Assembly: GCA_050289385.1 (NCBI GenBank)
Contig: JBNKFQ010000068.1
Span: 1 to 5,956, forward strand
Direction: 5' to 3'
Length of the DNA stretch: 5,956 nt
Source of the DNA: JBNKFQ01 sp050289385
Lineage (GTDB): Bacteria; Pseudomonadota; Gammaproteobacteria; Pseudomonadales; Porticoccaceae
Of the stretch, positions 3,204 through 5,956 are shown in pieces (the stretch's first letter is position 1; each line of letters begins with the position of its first letter). A program made the translations under genes and the position numbers. Below the pieces are notes generated by a model, which did no database searches, was not told the origin of the DNA, and saw only the letters and a list, made by a program, of their open reading frames with translations.

Positions 3204-5956
3204 ATCGAGATTTATCCCTCGTCCACTCTTGCAGCCGATCAGTCAAACCACTTACCTCTGGTGAAGTGGGGACAACGGGATCGTGCAGTAACATTTGCCC
3301 GGCTCTTGTGGAATTGCCCATAGCAATGGCCGGTGTGAGGTGCACCGGCCGCTCCCAATTCTGCATCACCTTTAACGATGCCGGTTGTTTACCGCATGCC
3401 TTAGGCGGCTGATCTTCATCTCTCCATGCGTCACCGAACAGGAGTTTGTCCAAGCGGGGATTAAAGCGAATAATCTGTGCATTTTCCGCTACCGCCGCTG
3501 TCTCCCAGGGAGGAGTATTGCGCCGCTCCTCCGGCGACATTCCGAGACGGGCAATCACGTTGCGGGCCTCCACCTCACCGGCCAGACGCTCATATTGATT
3601 TTCTGGGGTCAGGATAACCCGGTTCCTGGTCAACCCCATGATCTCAAGATCCAATTCCATGTACTTGAAAGCTTCGGGGTGCGCATCCTTGCGGTCCAGC
3701 AGGTCAAAGTAGCGGTCGGCCACGTCTTTAGGCACCGTATCCCAATTGAGGCGCGAACCATCTCCATACTTGTCGCGGATGGCAATAAAGGTCCGGTTAG
3801 CCGTACGTTGCAGGTTAGCGTATTCCGGATTGCGCTCGAACAGCGCCTCTTTTTGGGCTTGCAGTTCCCGCAGATGTTCTTCGGTAACGTCAATGGATAT
3901 GAACTCTAGCGGACTGCCGCCTCGCGCCCAATGTTCGTAAGATTGAATCCGGTGTTGAGTCTCGTGGAGGGCTACCTCAACCAGTTTTTGGTTGTCTAAA
4001 TCCTGATTGACGACGATATCGGAACGGTGCAGTGAACCGTAATAGAGAAACTTGCCGAATCCACCTCCAAATTTAGACATGGTGGCGCTGTCGCACAAAT
4101 ACAGAGAGGCACGCTGGAAGGCGGGATAGTTGGCAAACAGATCGGGGTGATAAAGCCTGGCTACCATGTGATTGTCCGGTTCTGGCGACGCTACGTCGTT
4201 TTTTTCAAGCAATCCGAACCAATTTTTTTCCTGGTGTTCGGTCAAATTACCGTGCTTGCGCACCAAGTCGTAGTAACGCAATGCTTTAAAAACTCCAGAG
4301 TCGCCGGTATTTACTTGATGAGATTCATGACCATGATTGCGCCGCACGCAGGCTGTACGATCATCGACTTCGGTGCGCCACTTGCCATCCAGCCCCCGGC
4401 CCCAACCGGTAGTTTTCCATATGTCCCGCCGGTCGACATTCTGTAGATCGAGTTTGTTGGCATGAGACAGTGCTTCTCTATCCACGCCCTCAGCCCTGGG
4501 GCCGACAAACAGCTCGGCGCCGTCGAAATCATTAAATTTGACGATGATGTCCCCCTCTTCGACATCAATGGTTGTCCAGGGAGGATGCAGAACGCGTTGG
4601 TCAGCCGTCAGTTGGCTGCGGTATACCACATTTCGGGCCTCGACTTCCCCGGCCATCAAGCGGTACAAATTGTACGCCGGTGTATCCACGTAACGGGAGA
4701 GCCGCCTCCGAGCGTCTTTGTAAGCAATGTGGCCATCCAGATTCCGCCATGTTTTTTTGATTTCCGCCGCCGTGATCGACCGCCAGGTCCGCATATTATT
4801 TGGCGCCTCTTCCACCAACCATTTTTCTCGTTCCGTTTGTTGTTGGATCAGGTGGCAAGCCAAGTAGTTAGCGACATTGCGAAAGTATTGCTGACGTTCA
4901 TAGTCTCGGTACCGCGACGGTTCGGGGCCAAACCGGTCCCAGATTTCGGATCGTAACAGGTAGGCATCCCGATCGTTGTGTATGTAGCGTGCCATCGAAC
5001 TGGGACGGGCCAGGTCGGCGATGCGACGAAATTGGTCGATTCGGTTCTGTCGCGCCATGGCCCCGAGCCTGCTGGTCGCGGTTTCGTAATCAACGGTAGC
5101 CGCAAAATAATGGCTCATCTGTTCCTGCTCGAATTTTATCAGCCTCCCTTTGACGGTTTCTGGATTGGCGCCCCGGCCAAAATTCTCGATTTCCTGGATG
5201 TGGTGTTGCATTTCGTGTAACACAACACCAAGCATTTCGTCGAGATCCTTGGCTGTAGCGCGGGTGTTCGGGAGGCGACGCGCTTCATTGAATTCGGCAT
5301 CAGAGGTGGCGGGCTGGAATTTGCCCCAGCTGTTGTCGACGGTTGGATCGATTAAGAGGTCCAGCCAGTTGGTGTCCAGCTCCGGGTAATGATCCAACAG
5401 CGAGCAATTGGCCAGGACATTGCCGGGCGTGTTGTATACGTTTAAAAACAGGATGTTGGAGATGGCTTCCCGATCCTCGGGACCGAGATCGTCGTAACAC
5501 ACACCTTCACCGTGCAGTAACTCGGCCACACCATCGTAAGGTGTACTCGTTTCGGAAAACGCATCGTGCATCAGCGTGGTGGGTGTGTCGTCGATTTCAA
5601 ATTTCCATCGCTCGTCCGTATCCCTAAACCATCCGGTCTCGTTCCAGATTTCGGTGCGCTTTTTTCCCTTAGCGCGCATTTTCTTCGCCTTTTCCAGCGC
5701 CGTTAAATCGGCGCCGGCGGCGAGTTCACCGGCGAAACTGAATTGATGTGCAGCACCTGGGAATGTGTTCTGCGACAGGTCGCCGGCCCAGTGGCGCAAC
5801 CCCTGGTAGGCCAGAGACCGGATATCGGCAGGGGTGAGTTTCAACCCAAATCGCCCCAGGTGGGGAGCCAGGTGACGCTGGTAAATGGGTTGCCGAAACA
5901 ACCAGGCGCGTAAGTGTCGGTATATGCGCTCCACCAGACCAACTACCCCTTGGGTG
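3163..5956 (-). CDS. Large polyvalent protein with two tandem zincin-like (HExxH) modules, 5' end outside window
   Basis: The frame is open from the right edge to a TAG at 3163-3165. Residues are counted here from a GTG at 5934, but the frame stays open beyond it with no ribosome-binding site, so the true start probably lies upstream. Module A (about residues 68-478) has EIWNETGWFR (95-104), HEMQH (240-244) and AGEVEARN (428-435). Module B (about 490-835) repeats the order with DIWKTTGWGR (504-513), HETQH (657-661) and AGEVEARN (785-792). This set of blocks matches the LPD23-like metallopeptidase domain of large polyvalent proteins, which conjugative elements and phages are thought to inject to protect or establish incoming DNA. 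HExxH would hold zinc and the catalytic glutamate; the AGEVEARN glutamate may be a further ligand (inference). Residues 836-923 form a tail with no recognised domain, the last 13 being antisense to the Tus-like gene. The region is GC-richer than the left half. Confidence 0.82.
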   Translation of the reverse strand, partial: TQGVVGLVERIYRHLRAWLFRQPIYQRHLAPHLGRFGLKLTPADIRSLAYQGLRHWAGDLSQNTFPGAAHQFSFAGELAAGADLTALEKAKKMRAKGKKRTEIWNETGWFRDTDERWKFEIDDTPTTLMHDAFSETSTPYDGVAELLHGEGVCYDDLGPEDREAISNILFLNVYNTPGNVLANCSLLDHYPELDTNWLDLLIDPTVDNSWGKFQPATSDAEFNEARRLPNTRATAKDLDEMLGVVLHEMQHHIQEIENFGRGANPETVKGRLIKFEQEQMSHYFAATVDYETATSRLGAMARQNRIDQFRRIADLARPSSMARYIHNDRDAYLLRSEIWDRFGPEPSRYRDYERQQYFRNVANYLACHLIQQQTEREKWLVEEAPNNMRTWRSITAAEIKKTWRNLDGHIAYKDARRRLSRYVDTPAYNLYRLMAGEVEARNVVYRSQLTADQRVLHPPWTTIDVEEGDIIVKFNDFDGAELFVGPRAEGVDREALSHANKLDLQNVDRRDIWKTTGWGRGLDGKWRTEVDDRTACVRRNHGHESHQVNTGDSGVFKALRYYDLVRKHGNLTEHQEKNWFGLLEKNDVASPEPDNHMVARLYHPDLFANYPAFQRASLYLCDSATMSKFGGGFGKFLYYGSLHRSDIVVNQDLDNQKLVEVALHETQHRIQSYEHWARGGSPLEFISIDVTEEHLRELQAQKEALFERNPEYANLQRTANRTFIAIRDKYGDGSRLNWDTVPKDVADRYFDLLDRKDAHPEAFKYMELDLEIMGLTRNRVILTPENQYERLAGEVEARNVIARLGMSPEERRNTPPWETAAVAENAQIIRFNPRLDKLLFGDAWRDEDQPPKACGKQPASLKVMQNWERPVHLTPAIAMGNSTRAGQMLLHDPVVPTSPEVSGLTDRLQEWTRDKSRFNSPCYRAGTNFR
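3430..4467 (-). other. Second zincin-like module (module B) of the polyvalent protein
   Basis: This covers residues about 490-835. HETQH is encoded at 3952-3966 and is followed by RIQSYEHWARGGSP, the counterpart of HIQEIENFGRGANP in module A. AGEVEARN follows 130 residues after the first histidine, against 190 in module A, so the central insert is shorter here. The start block is more diverged (GWGRGLDGKW and TEVDD). Both modules keep the presumed catalytic residues. Confidence 0.7.
4501..5733 (-). other. First zincin-like module (module A) of the polyvalent protein
   Basis: This covers residues about 68-478. It opens with SFAGELA, then EIWNETGWFR and WKFEIDD, the acidic entry block typical of this domain. 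HEMQH is encoded at 5203-5217. A long helical insert with many aromatic and charged residues separates it from AGEVEARN and the closing PPWTTIDVEEGDIIVKF strand block. Confidence 0.7.

Noticed and set aside
3385..5627. Several plus-strand frames opposite the polyvalent gene
   Set aside because: All are antisense to conserved modules of the minus-strand protein and lack ribosome-binding sites or recognisable domains.
1..5956. Search by eye for the E. coli Ter core (GTTGTAAC followed by TAAA)
   Set aside because: No close match seen on either strand; only a loose pattern in the inverted repeat, so no classical Ter site is annotated.
1..5956. tRNA, rRNA or CRISPR array
   Set aside because: No cloverleaf-like or conserved rRNA sequence and no regularly spaced repeats were seen.

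Overview
The window looks like accessory DNA from a gammaproteobacterium; the genus cannot be fixed. The clues are an IS30-type transposase end, short GGGGTCAGG-type terminal repeats, a Tus-like replication-terminator protein (a family best known from enterobacteria and their plasmids), and a large polyvalent protein of the kind carried by conjugative elements and phages. Base composition changes along the window: sampled lines in the left part are about one third GC, while the right part is nearer 55-57%. This suggests at least two pieces of different origin joined somewhere in 1828-2189.

Left edge (1-287): the 3' end of an IS30-family transposase gene, its non-coding tail, a terminus-like motif AAACCTGACCCC and a perfect 14-bp tandem repeat. 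Next comes a compact AT-rich module (317-1827). It holds an HxlR/DUF24-type regulator with two N-terminal cysteines on the minus strand, diverging from a translationally coupled pair on the plus strand: a small four-helix membrane protein and a class I SAM-dependent methyltransferase. The module is bracketed by outward-facing copies of the IS-end motif (257-268 and 1839-1850), so it may have moved as a cassette.

Middle (1828-2189): no convincing gene. It holds a 77-bp stretch with inverted ends, a short perfect hairpin, and a long inverted repeat (core arms 1999-2019 and 2080-2100, 20 of 21 bases paired, extendable outward) with smaller nested stems. A 12-bp perfect palindrome lies just before the next gene.

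Right (2190-5956): a Tus-like protein gene on the plus strand converges on, and overlaps by 41 bp, the 3' end of a very large minus-strand gene whose 5' end lies outside the window. The visible part encodes two tandem copies of a zincin-like module (HEMQH and HETQH, each followed by AGEVEARN), as in polyvalent proteins of mobile elements.

The strongest leads are the Tus-like gene with inverted repeats directly upstream, which are candidate binding or Ter-like sites by analogy with tus autoregulation and the inverted Ter pair of plasmid R6K, and the double zincin architecture. Both functional links are inferences.
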